A stretch of DNA of 13,727 nt, taken from positions 1 through 13,727 of the forward strand of contig DAIDTM010000274.1 in the NCBI GenBank assembly GCA_027457205.1, written 5' to 3'. Position 1 is the first letter of the stretch. The number at the start of each line of letters is the position of its first letter. This stretch comes from Anaerolineae bacterium. Its GTDB lineage: Bacteria; Chloroflexota; Anaerolineae; UBA4142. This document shows positions 13,652 through 13,727 of the stretch, in pieces. The position numbers and the translations under genes are program-made. The notes below the pieces were generated by a model. That model saw only the letters and a list, made by a program, of their open reading frames with translations, was not told where the DNA came from and did not search any database.

Positions 13652-13727
13652 TCAGCTGGGGCTAGACGAATCTTCCTCCGCGCTCTCACCCGCGCCGGCA
13701 TCCACATTCTCGTCCGCCCCAGACCGC
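13652..13727 (-). CDS. C-terminal end of an unidentified minus-strand protein (cut by window edge)
   Basis: Only 24 residues are visible: an acidic, Ser-rich tail containing GADENVDAGAGESAEEDSS, ending in TGA at 13654-13652. The frame is open to the window edge, and the bidirectional terminator at 13592-13623 lies 28 bases beyond the stop, as expected for a real gene end. The composition fits a disordered tail. Nothing identifies the protein, and a chance frame remains possible. Confidence 0.45.
   Translation of the reverse strand, partial: RSGADENVDAGAGESAEEDSSSPS

Overview
The window is GC-rich bacterial chromosome with densely packed genes on both strands and sigma70-type promoters. A lipoprotein with Thr/Pro/Tyr repeats, a membrane-anchored FecR-like protein and short palindromic repeats between genes together suggest Chloroflexota (Anaerolineae-like). 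That placement is inference from gene style, since no marker gene was compared. Most of the content is housekeeping. I see no CRISPR array, prophage or transposase.

Left part (1-1932) is all minus strand: the N-terminus of a lipoprotein behind a promoter and a hairpin-bearing leader, a 57-residue coiled-coil protein, a secreted Gly/Met-rich protein with a textbook terminator, and an HD-domain phosphohydrolase. The next block is plus strand: an extended -10 promoter, acylphosphatase, and a FecR-like membrane-anchored protein. It converges on a minus-strand group read from about 6230 to 3621: a 101-residue conserved protein, a CpaF/TadA secretion ATPase without its usual partners, and RadC. A 16-bp inverted repeat supplies the stop codons of both the FecR-like gene and radC.

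Middle part: tRNA-Trp(CCA), with its own promoter, meets a minus-strand operon recD2-dppB-dppC at a hairpin shared by both ends. recD2 (RecD-like helicase) and dppB (peptide permease) overlap by GTGA, an unusual pairing. recD2 is divergent from dprA, which loads RecA on single-stranded DNA. The two promoters occupy the same -35 box, and the recD2 promoter predicts a leaderless GTG-initiated mRNA.

Right part is plus strand: dprA, whose stop codon lies inside a perfect 16-bp hairpin, mannose-1-phosphate guanylyltransferase, and a four-helix membrane protein. A two-sided terminator follows, then the acidic C-terminus of a minus-strand gene cut by the window edge.

No clearly new multi-gene system is proven. 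The most notable signals are the shared -35 dprA/recD2 divergent promoter, recD2 joined to a peptide permease, the structured lipoprotein leader, and the palindromes that provide gene stop codons.
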